The notes below the pieces were generated by a model. It saw nothing but the letters and a program-made list of their open reading frames with translations, did not search any database and had not been told where the DNA came from. From NCBI RefSeq assembly GCF_009669305.1, contig NZ_SADB01000012.1:62001-126000 (forward strand): a stretch of 64,000 nt of DNA, given 5' to 3'. The translations under genes were made by a program, and so were the position numbers. Source of the DNA: Ancylomarina sp. 16SWW S1-10-2. Its GTDB lineage: Bacteria > Bacteroidota > Bacteroidia > Bacteroidales > Marinifilaceae. Below are positions 18,088 through 28,058 of this stretch, piece by piece (the stretch's first letter is position 1; every line of letters starts with the position of its first letter).

Positions 18088-18963
18088 TTAATCAAAATAA
18101 AAATCAAGTAATTTAACAGCTTGACCATAATATTTATCGCCAAAGAGATTAAGGTGATTAAGAACATGATAAAGCATGTAGATGTTCTGACGATAATCGT
18201 AACCCTCGGGCAACGGATAAGTTCGCTGATAGCTAGAATAAAAACTCGCATCGAAACCTCCAAAGAGTCTTGTCATAGCCAACTCCGCTTCTCTATGTCC
18301 ATAATATACTGCAGGATCGAATACACAAGGTTGAGAGTGTGAGTCGCACAAAAAGTTACCTGCCCATAAATCACCATGCAGTAAAGCTGGTTTTTCTTCA
18401 CTCCCTTCAAGAATTTCTTCAATTCGGTTCTCCAATAGAATGAAACCTTTCTTTAATTCTGGTCCAACTAAACCTTTCGATTCAGCTAGTTTGTATTGAT
18501 AGAGTAAACGTTTATTATAAAAGAAATCGCACCAATTTTCGGCTTCAAATTTATTGCAAACATTAATTTGAGGCGTACTTCCAATATAATTATCTTGAGG
18601 GAATCCAAAACGAAGTGCACCATACTGATGCATTCGTGCCAATTGACGACCAAAGTTTGAAAAAAAATCAGGCGATTGCCATCCTATATGTATTTCCTCT
18701 AAAAGTAAGCAATCCTGATCTACATAAAGAACTTCAGGAACACGAATAGCCTTAGCTTTCCTAAGTTCATGCAATCCTTTTGCTTCTTTTTCAAAAACAT
18801 CAACGGCACAATTTCCCGTTTTCAGAAAGCAAGTGTTCCCCTTTTCGAAAGTGAGTAAATCTACTTTAGAAATACCATCATCACCTCCTTTTGTTTTAGT
18901 TGACAACACTTTTTGTCCTGCCCAATCTTCTAGTTTAGATATAATCGTTCTATATTTTTCCAT
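18088..18963 (-). CDS. Fructosamine/ribulosamine kinase (FN3K family)
   Basis: 291 residues, typical for FN3K. Phosphorylates the ketoamine sugar on glycated lysines so that the adduct falls off (protein deglycation). The kinase fold shows the nucleotide-binding 'FLKTGN' Lys, the catalytic loop LLHGDLWAGNFL (about 200-211), and the metal-binding 'VFDPAVYYGHREAELAMTRLFGGF'. Bacterial members act mainly on ribulosamines and erythrulosamines. Its start overlaps the end of a low-molecular-weight phosphatase gene by 14 bases; known work on bacterial FN3K homologues links such phosphatases to dephosphorylation of ribulosamine 5-phosphates. Confidence 0.9.
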   Translation of the reverse strand: MEKYRTIISKLEDWAGQKVLSTKTKGGDDGISKVDLLTFEKGNTCFLKTGNCAVDVFEKEAKGLHELRKAKAIRVPEVLYVDQDCLLLEEIHIGWQSPDFFSNFGRQLARMHQYGALRFGFPQDNYIGSTPQINVCNKFEAENWCDFFYNKRLLYQYKLAESKGLVGPELKKGFILLENRIEEILEGSEEKPALLHGDLWAGNFLCDSHSQPCVFDPAVYYGHREAELAMTRLFGGFDASFYSSYQRTYPLPEGYDYRQNIYMLYHVLNHLNLFGDKYYGQAVKLLDFYFD

Positions 18964-19465
18964 TCAAATGATTTAGTAAACCATCACAAGCATCTTCAAG
19001 AAGGTCTAACACCAACTCAAAGCCTTCTTCTCCACCATAGTAAGGATCGGGAACTGTTGTGTAATGTTTATAATTAGAACAATAATCTGTCATCTTTACA
19101 ATCTTATTTAAGTCCGCTTCATGCCTGGCTTGAGATTGTAGATCTGCAATATTCTGATCATCCATACCAATAATCAAGTCAAACTTATCAAAGTCAGTCT
19201 TATATCTAAATTGCCGAGAAATACTAGTGAGATCGTATGATCGACGTGCAGCATGTAATCGCATTCTACTGTCAGCACTATTACCTTCATGATTACCAAT
19301 AATTCCTGCTGAGTCACAAATAAATTTAGATGATAAATTTGCCTTTTTGATAACAGCATTCATAACTGCCTCTGCACTTGGTGAGCGACAAATATTACCT
19401 AAACAAACAAATAATAAAGTTTTAGTTTTTTTAGTATCCATAGGCGTATTCAATTCTTGATTCAT
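18950..19465 (-). CDS. Low-molecular-weight phosphotyrosine-phosphatase family protein
   Basis: 171 residues. The P-loop CX5R is Cys21-LGNI-Cys-Arg27 followed by SPSAEAVM, and the general-acid Asp lies in VPDPYYGG (about 141). Either Met1 or Met9 can start the protein. It is coupled (14-base overlap) to the downstream FN3K kinase. With that partner the likely substrate is a sugar phosphate on protein (ribulosamine 5-phosphate), not phosphotyrosine. The context supports this; the sequence alone does not decide it. Confidence 0.9.
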   Translation of the reverse strand: MNQELNTPMDTKKTKTLLFVCLGNICRSPSAEAVMNAVIKKANLSSKFICDSAGIIGNHEGNSADSRMRLHAARRSYDLTSISRQFRYKTDFDKFDLIIGMDDQNIADLQSQARHEADLNKIVKMTDYCSNYKHYTTVPDPYYGGEEGFELVLDLLEDACDGLLNHLNGKI

Positions 19466-19513
19466 TACGTTAATTCTACTAAGTTGCCCATTTTAAAAGG
19501 ATGGATTGTAAGA

Positions 19514-19723
19514 TCAACCGGTGAAAAAATCAAAAATATTACCTAACTGGCTTGTGCTTCCTTTATAAAGTTCAGTGTATTTACAACGCGTACATGTAAC
19601 AGTCGTAAACTTTTTATTTTGCACATCGAATATCTTAGCAAAAGCACCTCCCGTTGCACGAAATTCATCGGTTTCATAAGTCATATTTCCGCACTTAGGG
19701 CAGATATATTTAGATTTATTCAT
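19514..19723 (-). CDS. Small zinc-ribbon protein (COG3478-like)
   Basis: 69 residues with two Cys pairs, CPKCG (9-13) and CTRCK (44-48), which fits one four-cysteine zinc ribbon. The text between, 'ETDEFRATGGAFAKIFDVQN', and the end 'GSTSQLGNIFDFFTG' match the family called predicted nucleic-acid-binding zinc-ribbon proteins. 48 bases upstream of the LMW-phosphatase gene on the same strand, so possibly co-transcribed with the deglycation pair. Function unknown. Confidence 0.75.
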   Translation of the reverse strand: MNKSKYICPKCGNMTYETDEFRATGGAFAKIFDVQNKKFTTVTCTRCKYTELYKGSTSQLGNIFDFFTG

Positions 19724-19792
19724 TTGTCGTCATTTTTATTAGAAACATAAATATACTAAAATATATGAATATGAAGCCTAATAGTCTAAATA

Positions 19793-19826
19793 GAAAATGG
19801 TCGACACTAATAGTGTCGACCATTTA
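19793..19826 (-). terminator. Terminator after lgt
   Basis: A stem of 14 bp, AAATGGTCGACACT with AGTGTCGACCATTT, loop AAT (19796-19825). On the minus strand it is followed by TTCTATTT. It lies 22 bases past the lgt stop. Confidence 0.7.
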
Positions 19827-19847
19827 AATTTTGTTCTTATATAAAAA

Positions 19848-20672
19848 CTAAACGCTTTGTTTCTTGAAGGAATTATAAGCTAAATATGCACCTAATAACA
19901 CAAAGGGAATACTTAATAATTGTCCCATATTCAATGACATGCCTTCTTCAAAGGCTTCTTGATTCTCCTTGATAAACTCAATAAAGAAACGAGCCGTAAA
20001 AATCAACATAAAGAAGACGCCTATCAAACGTCCTGAAAATTCTTTAGCATTCGTTTTCCAATACATAAACATAAGAATTCCAAAACTAGCTAAGTAGCAA
20101 AAAGCTTCGTATAACTGTGCAGGATGACGTACTGTTAATGGATCAACAATACTTGCTCTCACAAACTGAACGCCCCATGGTAAATCGGTTTGAGTTCCAA
20201 TAATTTCTGAATTCATAAAATTACCTGTACGAATAAAGAATCCTGCTAAAGCAACAGGAATAGCTACCCGATCGAGCACCCATAGCATTGACTTTTTGCT
20301 CACTTTTTTCGAATAATAATAAAGAGCTACAAGTATTCCTATAGTTGCACCATGAGATGCTAAACCGCCATGCCAAATTTTTATAATTTCCCATGGATGC
20401 TGAGAATAGAAATCCCAACCATAAAAAAACACATGACCTAAACGTGCTCCAATAACAGTCGCAATTAGGGTATACATGAATAATTTCTCAAGCCATTCTA
20501 AAGGAATTCCTTCCTTTTTGAACATTTTCTCAACAAGATAATAGCCCAATAAAAATCCAAGAGCAAACAGTAAACCATACCATCGAACAGAAATGGCTCC
20601 ATTATACCCCCATAAATTAATTGGAATATTAAAAATCTCAGGATCTACATCCCAAAGAATAGATAGTAACAT
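19848..20672 (-). CDS. lgt: Prolipoprotein diacylglyceryl transferase
   Basis: 274-residue polytopic inner-membrane enzyme with about seven helices. Transfers diacylglycerol from phosphatidylglycerol to the lipobox Cys of prolipoproteins. The Lgt signature is visible as 'ARLGHVFFYGWDFY' (first half) and the most conserved block 'FFIRTGNFMNSEIIG' (about 166-180), with 'VRHPAQLYEAF' after it. It lies 65 bases downstream of secA. The window encodes several lipobox proteins that would be its substrates. Confidence 0.96.
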   Translation of the reverse strand: MLLSILWDVDPEIFNIPINLWGYNGAISVRWYGLLFALGFLLGYYLVEKMFKKEGIPLEWLEKLFMYTLIATVIGARLGHVFFYGWDFYSQHPWEIIKIWHGGLASHGATIGILVALYYYSKKVSKKSMLWVLDRVAIPVALAGFFIRTGNFMNSEIIGTQTDLPWGVQFVRASIVDPLTVRHPAQLYEAFCYLASFGILMFMYWKTNAKEFSGRLIGVFFMLIFTARFFIEFIKENQEAFEEGMSLNMGQLLSIPFVLLGAYLAYNSFKKQSV

Positions 20673-20697
20673 ATTCTTTAAATATTAAATTTGATCA

Positions 20698-20728
20698 GAG
20701 AATTGAGTTATGATCTAACTCAATTCTC
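20698..20728 (-). terminator. Hairpin after secA
   Basis: A perfect 12-bp stem, GAGAATTGAGTT (20698-20709) and AACTCAATTCTC (20717-20728), with a 7-base loop, 9 bases past the secA stop. The T tract on the minus strand is poor, so it may be a weak terminator or an mRNA-end stabiliser between secA and lgt. Confidence 0.55.
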
Positions 20729-20737
20729 AAAAACTCC

Positions 20738-23700
20738 TTAAGCCTGCAATCCTTTACCGTGACAATGTTTAAATTTCTTACCACTACCACAAGGACAAAG
20801 TTCGTTACGACCTACTTTTTGAACATTACGAACAGGCTCAGCTTTTTTAGGTTCTTCTCTTCCTTTGCTATTTAAATCATCTTTCGACGTTTTTAATCCT
20901 TTTAAATCTGTACGACGACGTTCTTTTGCTTCCTGAATACCATCTGGCATTTGCAAAGGAATATGACCTTTCATAAGCGTTCCAACAACTGATTTATTAG
21001 TTGTCTCGATCATTCCTTTAAATAAGTTAAAAGACTCAAACTTGTAAATCAATAAAGGATCTTTCTGCTCGTACGATGCATTCTGAACAGACTGCTTTAA
21101 ATCATCCATCTCACGAAGATGTTCTTTCCAAGAATCATCAATTGTAGCAAGAATAGCAACCTTTTCGTAAGCACGAACCAATTCTTGAGCTTCTGTTTCG
21201 TAAGCTTTCTTCAAATTTGTTACAACCTGAAAGTTCTTGGTTCCATCAGAAATAGGTACAACAATATTCTCGTACATTTCTGATTTTGTTTCATAAACAT
21301 CTTTAATAACAGGATAAGCTTGCTTGCTTATTGTTTCAACCTTACGTTTATGAGCATTTAATACAAATTCATGTAATTTATTTGTAAGATCTTCTGGCTT
21401 CTCTTTCATGAATTCTTCCTGAGTAATAGGAGATTCAATTGAAAGCACTCTAATTAATTCCAATTTAAAATCTTCGAAATCACCACCGTAATACTCTTCG
21501 ACCAAAGCTTCACTGACATCAAATATCATATTGGCAATATCAACTTGAATACGCTCACCAAATAAAGCATGACGACGACGCTTGTAGATTACCTCACGCT
21601 GAGAATTCATTACATCATCGTACTCAAGCAAACGCTTACGAATACCGAAGTTATTCTCTTCAACTTTCTTTTGAGCTCTTTCAATAGATTTAGAAATCAT
21701 TGAATGCTGAATCACTTCACCATCCTCAATACCCATTCTATCCATCAACTTCACAATACGATCAGAGCTAAACAAACGCATCAAATCGTCTTCAAGAGAA
21801 ACAAAGAATTGAGAAGAACCTACATCTCCCTGACGACCAGCACGACCACGTAACTGACGGTCAACACGACGAGAATCGTGACGTTCTGTACCAATAATCG
21901 CTAGACCACCAGCAGCTTTCACCTCATCAGTCAACTTAATATCAGTACCACGACCGGCCATATTGGTAGCAATGGTAACCGTTCCTTTATAACCTGCTTC
22001 AGCAACAATATCTGCCTCACGCTGGTGTAATTTTGCATTCAGTACATTATGCTTAATACCTCTTAATTTAAGCATTCGGCTTAAAAGTTCCGAAATTTCA
22101 ACTGAAGTTGTACCAACTAGAACCGGACGGCCTAATTTTACAAGTTCACCAATTTCATCGATAACAGCATTGTACTTTTCACGTTTTGTTTTATAAACTA
22201 AATCTTCTCTATCGTCACGAGTAATAGGACGATTTGTTGGAATGACAACAACATCTAATTTATAGATATCCCATAATTCACCTGCTTCAGTCTCCGCTGT
22301 ACCTGTCATACCCGAAAGTTTGTGGTACATTCTAAAATAATTCTGAAGTGTAATTGTAGCAAAAGTCTGTGTTGCAGCCTCAACTTTAACATTTTCCTTT
22401 GCCTCAATAGCTTGGTGTAATCCATCAGAGTAACGACGACCTTCCATAATACGACCCGTCTGCTCATCTACAATTTTCACCTTACCATCCATAAGAACAT
22501 ACTCAACATCCTTTTCGAAAAGCGAATATGCTTTTAATAATTGATTTACAGTATGTACACGTTCCGATTTAACAGAATAGCTTTGGATCATTTCATCCTT
22601 AGTCTTCAATTTTTCCTCTTCAGACATATCAGATTTCTCAATCTCAGCAACTTCGGATCCAATATCTGGAAGAATAAAGAACGCAGAGTCATCGCTATCC
22701 TCAGTAATCAAATCGATACCAATATCTGTTAACTCAATTGAATTTTGTTTTTCATCAATAACATAATATAAATCATCAGTAATGATGTGCATATTTTTGT
22801 TATTTTCCTGCATGTAGAAGTTCTCTGTCTTCAACAATAAAGCCTTATTTCCATGCACACTTAAAAACTTAATAAGTGGCTTCATTTTAGGCATTCCTTT
22901 GAAAGTTCTAAGCAACAACTTAGCTCCTTCTTCAAGATCTTTTTTATCCTCACTCTTCAACAAACGCTTAGCGTCTGTAAACATTTTCATTACCAGTTCG
23001 GTTTGAGCTTTAGCTAACCTCTGAACCTTAGGTTTTAACTCATCGTATAATTGAAACTCCCCACGTGGAATTGGACCAGAAATAATCAATGGCGTACGAG
23101 CATCATCAACTAATACAGAATCGACCTCATCAACAATTGAATAGTTATGACGACGCTGAACCAAATCCTTAGGATTGGTTGCCATATTATCACGCAAATA
23201 ATCGAAACCAAATTCATTATTCGTTCCAAATGTAATGTCACAAGCATAAGCTTTACGTCGTCCATCAGAGTTTGGTGTATGCTTATCGATACAGTCTACT
23301 GATAAACCATGGAATTGATAAAGTGGTCCCATCCACTCCGAGTCACGTTTTGCTAAATAGTCATTCACCGTAATAAGGTGAACACCACGACCAGTTAATG
23401 CATTCAAGAATACAGGAAGTGTTGCTACAAGTGTTTTACCCTCACCAGTTGCCATCTCGGCAATTTTACCTTGATGAAGAACAATACCACCAATAAGCTG
23501 CACATCGTAGTGAATCATATTCCATACAACCTGAGTTCCACCTGCGTCCCAAGAATTGAACCAAACAGCTTTATCACCTTCAATTTGAACAAAATCTGAA
23601 CGAGCTGCCAAATCACGATCAAATTGAGTTGCTGTCACTTCTATTTCTTCATTTTCAGTAAAACGACGAGCTGTCTCTTTTACGATACAAAAAGCAACAG

Positions 23701-24031
23701 GTAAAATTTGATCTAAAACTTCTTCAATTTTATCATCGATCGTTTTTTCAATCTCATCGATTTTATCATAGGTTTCCTCTTTCTGATTTACCAAGAGTTC
23801 TCCTGATTCTATTTTATCTTTTAAAGCTTGAATTTCATCCTTTTCAGGCTTGATATAATCCTGAATCTTATCTTTCAACAATTGAGATTCAGCACGAAGA
23901 CCATTGATGTCTAATGCTTTAATTCTACCGTATTCCTTCTTAATAAGCCCCAAATATGGAGTCAACTCCTTAAGGTCTCTATCTGCTTTATTACCAAATA
24001 GTTTACCTAATGTTTTATTTACAAAACCCAT
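20738..24031 (-). CDS. secA: Preprotein translocase ATPase
   Basis: 1,097 residues; E. coli SecA has 901, and the longer form is usual in Bacteroidetes. Drives proteins through SecYEG. Seen: Walker A '[13 protein letters not shown]' (about 193), DEAD-type '[18 protein letters not shown]', a long Bacteroidetes insertion around 340-480 rich in Lys and Asp, the second motor domain '[11 protein letters not shown]' and '[12 protein letters not shown]', and the C-terminal zinc motif [14 protein letters not shown], which binds SecB or ribosomes. Monocistronic or with lgt. Confidence 0.97.
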   Translation of the reverse strand: MGFVNKTLGKLFGNKADRDLKELTPYLGLIKKEYGRIKALDINGLRAESQLLKDKIQDYIKPEKDEIQALKDKIESGELLVNQKEETYDKIDEIEKTIDDKIEEVLDQILPVAFCIVKETARRFTENEEIEVTATQFDRDLAARSDFVQIEGDKAVWFNSWDAGGTQVVWNMIHYDVQLIGGIVLHQGKIAEMATGEGKTLVATLPVFLNALTGRGVHLITVNDYLAKRDSEWMGPLYQFHGLSVDCIDKHTPNSDGRRKAYACDITFGTNNEFGFDYLRDNMATNPKDLVQRRHNYSIVDEVDSVLVDDARTPLIISGPIPRGEFQLYDELKPKVQRLAKAQTELVMKMFTDAKRLLKSEDKKDLEEGAKLLLRTFKGMPKMKPLIKFLSVHGNKALLLKTENFYMQENNKNMHIITDDLYYVIDEKQNSIELTDIGIDLITEDSDDSAFFILPDIGSEVAEIEKSDMSEEEKLKTKDEMIQSYSVKSERVHTVNQLLKAYSLFEKDVEYVLMDGKVKIVDEQTGRIMEGRRYSDGLHQAIEAKENVKVEAATQTFATITLQNYFRMYHKLSGMTGTAETEAGELWDIYKLDVVVIPTNRPITRDDREDLVYKTKREKYNAVIDEIGELVKLGRPVLVGTTSVEISELLSRMLKLRGIKHNVLNAKLHQREADIVAEAGYKGTVTIATNMAGRGTDIKLTDEVKAAGGLAIIGTERHDSRRVDRQLRGRAGRQGDVGSSQFFVSLEDDLMRLFSSDRIVKLMDRMGIEDGEVIQHSMISKSIERAQKKVEENNFGIRKRLLEYDDVMNSQREVIYKRRRHALFGERIQVDIANMIFDVSEALVEEYYGGDFEDFKLELIRVLSIESPITQEEFMKEKPEDLTNKLHEFVLNAHKRKVETISKQAYPVIKDVYETKSEMYENIVVPISDGTKNFQVVTNLKKAYETEAQELVRAYEKVAILATIDDSWKEHLREMDDLKQSVQNASYEQKDPLLIYKFESFNLFKGMIETTNKSVVGTLMKGHIPLQMPDGIQEAKERRRTDLKGLKTSKDDLNSKGREEPKKAEPVRNVQKVGRNELCPCGSGKKFKHCHGKGLQA

Positions 24032-24178
24032 TATATAATTGTCTGTTTATTTTTAAAAAGAAGCAGTTGTATTCATAATCAAAATCCATTGATTCAAGAA
24101 TTACCAACTACAATTAATAGCATACTATAACCTAATTCAAAATATGAACGAAATAGAATAGTATTTTAATCTTAAAAT

Positions 24179-24580
24179 TTAAGATAAGCCTGGAGCACGT
24201 ATGCTATTAGATCCGGTAAGAAAGACTGTTTTATATTGAAAGTTAAAAGCAGGAATTGCTTCTACAATTTCATTACAAGGCGGTTCATATAAAAGAACAG
24301 CATCTGTATTTAAATAAGGAAATTTAGGTAATTTCTTAATCAACGGCAAAGGCAATGATTTAGCCGTATAGATTTCAGAAAGTTCCGATTTATTTTGAGC
24401 TGGAACAAGTATGGGTACATAGCAATCTTCAAAATTGTCAGAATGATCGGCATACCAAGCAGCAAAACGTTGCACATCATCAACCAGATCCTCATAATCT
24501 ACATTAGGAACGGCCGATGCACAAGCTGTAAGCACCGAAAAAACGACAATAAGATACCTGTTCATATCCATAGGAATCAA
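24179..24580 (-). CDS. Hypothetical lipoprotein
   Basis: 133 residues; starts at Met1, Met4 or Met6 are possible. The N-terminus MNRYLIVVFSVLTACAS is a lipoprotein signal with lipobox LTAC. The mature part has two pairs of loose motifs, 'CYVPILVPAQNKSEL' and 'AVLLYEPPCNEIVEAIPAF', and ends soon after 'KTVFLTGSNSIRAPGLS'. I do not recognise a family. It lies between secA and ferritin, with 147 and 150 bases of spacer, so it is probably its own unit. Confidence 0.6.
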   Translation of the reverse strand: MIPMDMNRYLIVVFSVLTACASAVPNVDYEDLVDDVQRFAAWYADHSDNFEDCYVPILVPAQNKSELSEIYTAKSLPLPLIKKLPKFPYLNTDAVLLYEPPCNEIVEAIPAFNFQYKTVFLTGSNSIRAPGLS

Positions 24581-24674
24581 AAGTAATTAATTTTCTTGAA
24601 ATGTCTAAGACTTACACAAGGACTTTATGAAAGAACAAGATTTTTTCAGATCAAAATATTTTAATTCTTTAGCA

Positions 24675-24708
24675 AAAAATAAGCTTGCTAGAATTAACTA
24701 ACAAGCTT
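24675..24708 (-). terminator. Terminator after the ferritin gene
   Basis: Minus strand: AAGCTTGTTAG pairs with CTAGCAAGCTT (one G-U pair, 24681-24708), followed by ATTTTTTG. It lies 22 bases past the ferritin stop. Confidence 0.8.
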
Positions 24709-24730
24709 TTAAATATATTAATCGAATCAA

Positions 24731-25243
24731 TTAAGCTTTTGTTGTATCAACAAAGACTCTTGATTTGAATTCTTTATCCATCATATAAAGACCGTTACCT
24801 TTACAACCAATCATTTTTAATTGATCAATAATCTCAGTAACACCAGCTTCTTCTTCTACTTGCTCGTCGACAAACCACTGCAAGAAATTAACTGTTGCGT
24901 GATCTTTAACTTCAATAGCAACATTCACACACTCATTTATTAAGCCTGTAACTTCCTCTTCGTGCTTTAATGTGTCTTCAAAAATATTTAAAATATCACT
25001 CCACTCAGAAGGTACTTCTGCAATAGGTTGAAGAATAACTCTTCCGCCACGCTCATTTATGAAATCTATCATTTTCATTGCATGAGAAGTTTCTTCCTCA
25101 AATTGAACTTTCATCCAATTTGCGAATCCTGACATACCATTATCATTAAGATAAGTAGCCATTGACAAGTAAAAATATGCAGACCAAAATTCAGCATTAA
25201 TTTGCTTGTTCAAGATTTCCTCTACATTTTTATTTAAAGCCAT
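24731..25243 (-). CDS. ftnA: Bacterial non-haem ferritin
   Basis: 170 residues, a four-helix bundle that oxidises Fe(II) and stores Fe(III) in a 24-mer. Ferroxidase ligands are visible: Glu18 (NAEFWSAYFYLSMA), Glu51 and His54 (FEEETSHAMK), Glu residues in 'LKHEEEVTGLI', and Gln in 'FLQWFVDEQVEEE'. Single gene with its own terminator. Upstream, a TAATTTTG -7-like box (25282-25289) is followed by a 14-bp inverted repeat that could be an operator. Confidence 0.95.
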   Translation of the reverse strand: MALNKNVEEILNKQINAEFWSAYFYLSMATYLNDNGMSGFANWMKVQFEEETSHAMKMIDFINERGGRVILQPIAEVPSEWSDILNIFEDTLKHEEEVTGLINECVNVAIEVKDHATVNFLQWFVDEQVEEEAGVTEIIDQLKMIGCKGNGLYMMDKEFKSRVFVDTTKA

Positions 25244-25281
25244 AATAAAATTTTTAGTGTTTTATATTGATTTTTCTGATT

Positions 25282-25345
25282 CAAAATTAATTTCCGTTTA
25301 TAATTTAGACTATAAATTTATATAATTCAAATCTAAATTATAAAC
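25282..25345 (-). promoter_or_regulatory. Ferritin upstream region: -7 box and long inverted repeat
   Basis: TAATTTTG (minus strand, 25282-25289) fits the Bacteroidetes -7 box 39 bases before the ferritin ATG. Immediately upstream lie two perfect 14-base arms, GTTTATAATTTAGA (25296-25309) and TCTAAATTATAAAC (25332-25345), with a 22-base loop covering the place where a -33 box should be. It may be an operator of the ferritin gene or a transcript-end hairpin of fumarase (stop at 25375). Confidence 0.4.
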
Positions 25346-25374
25346 AAAAAATCAGTTAATCATTAAATAAACTA

Positions 25375-26979
25375 TTAAAGATCGGCAAAGAAATCATTTC
25401 CTTTATCATCAACGATAATAAAAGCAGGGAAATTCTCAACACGAATCTTACGAACAGCTTCCATTCCTAATTCAGGAAAATCAATTACTTCGATAGACTT
25501 AATGCTATTTTTTGCCAAAACAGCTGCAGGTCCACCAATCGATCCTAAATAAAATCCACCATTTTCTTTACAAGCATCAGTTACACACTGATAACGATTA
25601 CCCTTAGCAACCATCACCATAGAACCACCAACTTTTTGGAATGGATCAACATAAGGATCCATACGACCAGCTGTAGTAGGACCGAAACTTCCAGAAGGCA
25701 TTCCTTTTGGTGTTTTTGCAGGACCAGCATAGTATACAGGGTGATTTTTGAAATACTCAGGCATTTCTTTTCCTTCATCCAACATTTGTTGAATTCTTGC
25801 ATGAGCCATATCACGAGCTACAATTAAAGTTCCGTTTAAGCTTAAACGCGTTTTAATTGGGTATTTAGATAATTCCTTACGAATATCTTCCATTGGTTGA
25901 TCTAAATTGATTTCAACCGCATCCTTCAAGTGTGGAGCTTCTTTTGGAAGATATTTAAATGGTTCTTTTTCTAATTGTTCCAAGAAAATACCATCTTCAT
26001 TAATTTTTGCTTTGATATTTCTATCAGCTGAACAACTTACACCTAATCCCACAGGACAAGAAGCTGCATGACGAGGCAAACGAATTACCTTAACATCGTG
26101 TACGAAATATTTACCACCAAACTGAGCTCCAATTTCGCTATCTTGACAGATTTTTACAATTTTTTCTTCCCACTCTAGATCTCTAAAAGCTTGACCACCT
26201 TCGTTACCTTCGTTAGGTAGATTATCGTAATAACCTGCTGATGCTTTTTTCACAGTAGCTAAATTCGCTTCGGCAGAAGTTCCACCTATAACAACTGCTA
26301 AATGATAAGGAGGACAAGCAGAAGTACCTAAATCACGAATTTTTTTGGTTATAAAAGCAGTTAAGTTCTTTTCATTTAAAAGAGCCTTTGTTTCTTGGTA
26401 TAAGAAAGTCTTGTTTGCTGATCCACCACCTTTGGTTACAAACAAAAATTCGTAAGCATTACCTGGAGTAGCATAAATATCAATTTGAGCAGGTAAGTTA
26501 GTACCACTGTTCTTTTCTTCGAACATTGAAAAAGGTACAACCTGAGAAAAACGCAAATTACGCTCTTGGTAAGTATCGTAAACACCCTTTGATAAATGCT
26601 TAGCATCATCTACACCAGTGTAAACACCCTCACCTTTTTTAGCAACAACAATAGCTGTTCCTGTATCCTGACAAGTAGGTAGTTCACCTTCTGCAGCAAC
26701 AACTTGATTCAAAAGCATAGTATGAGCAACGAATCTATCGTTATCAGAAGCCTCTGGATCTTGAAGAATTGCTTTCAATTTATTTAAGTGAGCTGGACGT
26801 AAATAAAAAGAAACATCAGAAAAAGCTTGCTTAGAAAGCATTTCTAATCCCTTAGGATCTACTTTAATAATTTTTCTTCCATCTACATCAATTGTCGATA
26901 CATAATCGGTAGTCAACAAACGGTATTCTGTTGTATCCTTTGATATAGGAAATGGTTTTTGGTAATTAAAATCAGACAT
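25375..26979 (-). CDS. fumA: Fumarate hydratase, class I
   Basis: 534 residues from the ATG at 26979 ([15 protein letters not shown]); a longer in-frame ATG at 27060 adds 27 unlikely residues. An oxygen-sensitive [4Fe-4S] enzyme that interconverts fumarate and malate. Cluster-ligand cysteines are in '[20 protein letters not shown]' and '[17 protein letters not shown]'. The N-terminal alpha and C-terminal beta domains are fused in one chain (class I FumA/FumB type; C-terminal '[21 protein letters not shown]'). Monocistronic by spacing. Confidence 0.95.
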   Translation of the reverse strand: MSDFNYQKPFPISKDTTEYRLLTTDYVSTIDVDGRKIIKVDPKGLEMLSKQAFSDVSFYLRPAHLNKLKAILQDPEASDNDRFVAHTMLLNQVVAAEGELPTCQDTGTAIVVAKKGEGVYTGVDDAKHLSKGVYDTYQERNLRFSQVVPFSMFEEKNSGTNLPAQIDIYATPGNAYEFLFVTKGGGSANKTFLYQETKALLNEKNLTAFITKKIRDLGTSACPPYHLAVVIGGTSAEANLATVKKASAGYYDNLPNEGNEGGQAFRDLEWEEKIVKICQDSEIGAQFGGKYFVHDVKVIRLPRHAASCPVGLGVSCSADRNIKAKINEDGIFLEQLEKEPFKYLPKEAPHLKDAVEINLDQPMEDIRKELSKYPIKTRLSLNGTLIVARDMAHARIQQMLDEGKEMPEYFKNHPVYYAGPAKTPKGMPSGSFGPTTAGRMDPYVDPFQKVGGSMVMVAKGNRYQCVTDACKENGGFYLGSIGGPAAVLAKNSIKSIEVIDFPELGMEAVRKIRVENFPAFIIVDDKGNDFFADL

Positions 26980-27105
26980 CTTTATAACTTTAAATTTTGA
27001 ATAGTCTAGTTTATTTAATTCTGTAATAAAACAGACACACAAATTTAAACAATAAAACATGTAGTGTCGATTACAAAAGCGTGTATTCTACAACATATCG
27101 ACACA

Positions 27106-27483
27106 TTAAATATTTTCGGTCATCCACTTAAGAGATGCATCAAAAGTCGAAAATGGTTTGGCATTTAGTTTTGAACTCACATTATTAGCAATAATAACCA
27201 AAACAACCTGCTTAGGGGTATCTGTTATTGCAGCCAATTTATAAGTATATAATTCTGGGTGTAATTTTAAAAATGAGGAAACACGCTTAAAAACACTTAA
27301 ATTAATATCAAATGTAACTCCTCTTAAGTCACTTATAATACCAATCGTATTTTCAGAAAGCATTTCATTTTTCATGATTTCTTCAAAAGAAGCTACCACA
27401 TCATTTAAACACGCATTCTCAGTAAATTTTCTACAGAGAATTCTTTTATCTAAAACGTCTACATATGAATACTCAACATTCAT
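27106..27483 (-). CDS. STAS/SpoIIAA-like protein, copy A
   Basis: 125-residue soluble protein with alternating strands and helices. Key segments are 'GIISDLRGVTFDINLSVFK', 'YKLAAITDTPKQVVLVIIA' and 'AKPFSTFDASLKWMTE'. It looks like the SpoIIAA-like/STAS group seen in Bacteroidetes, though the phosphorylatable Ser is not obvious. About half its residues match the next gene (27592-27975) without gaps, so the two come from a tandem duplication. Role unknown; a regulatory or lipid-binding function is only inference. Confidence 0.6.
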   Translation of the reverse strand: MNVEYSYVDVLDKRILCRKFTENACLNDVVASFEEIMKNEMLSENTIGIISDLRGVTFDINLSVFKRVSSFLKLHPELYTYKLAAITDTPKQVVLVIIANNVSSKLNAKPFSTFDASLKWMTENI

Positions 27484-27591
27484 TCTAAAAAAAAATTAAT
27501 AGTCGCCAAATACATTCATAAAAGTAGACTTTTCCATATAAATCTTAATTTTGAAAACATCTCAATTTTCAAAAAAAGTTTCTATTCGAAT

Positions 27592-27975
27592 TCAATCGAT
27601 AATATCTTCTGTCATCCATTTAACAGATGCTTCGAAAGTAGAAAAAGGTTTAATTTTAAGATTTGAACTTATCTTACCTGCAATTGTGACTAGAACAACA
27701 TGCTTGGGCGAATCGGTTACAGCCGCAAATTTATATTTATACATTACAGGATTCTCTTTTAAGAATCCAGTGATTTTTTTAAAAACCTTCACATTTATCT
27801 CAATTCTAACACCTCTTAGATCAGTAAGAACACCAAGCGTATTGCCAAAGAGCATCTCTTTTTCAATAATTTCCTTAAGCGAATCAATCACCTCATCAAT
27901 AGACACTTCACCTTTGAATTCTCTTAGTAGAATTCGACTACCTTGACAATCGATATAGGAATATTTAACACTCAT
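27592..27975 (-). CDS. STAS/SpoIIAA-like protein, copy B
   Basis: 127-residue paralogue of the gene at 27106-27483, with the same order of segments: 'GVLTDLRGVRIEINVKVFK', 'YKFAAVTDSPKHVVLVTIA', 'IKPFSTFEASVKWMTEDI'. It lies 108 bases upstream of copy A on the same strand. The most conserved parts between the copies are the LRGV, the TD(T/S)PK and the PFSTF blocks, which are probably the working surface. A 34-base palindrome lies just upstream, separating it from gshAB. Confidence 0.6.
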   Translation of the reverse strand: MSVKYSYIDCQGSRILLREFKGEVSIDEVIDSLKEIIEKEMLFGNTLGVLTDLRGVRIEINVKVFKKITGFLKENPVMYKYKFAAVTDSPKHVVLVTIAGKISSNLKIKPFSTFEASVKWMTEDIID

Positions 27976-28007
27976 ACCTAGCTTGTTGGTTACAAAGAAA
28001 CAATGAT

Positions 28008-28041
28008 ATTCATTAATTTGTTTTAAAACAAATTAATGAAT
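28008..28041. terminator. 34-base perfect palindrome between gshAB and the STAS-like gene
   Basis: The 17-base half ATTCATTAATTTGTTTT (28008-28024) is followed directly by its exact complement to 28041. It lies 18 bases past the gshAB stop. In RNA it forms a long A-T hairpin ending in A/T-rich sequence and probably ends gshAB transcription; an operator role is possible. Confidence 0.5.
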
Positions 28042-28058
28042 AATCGTAATTAAACCAC

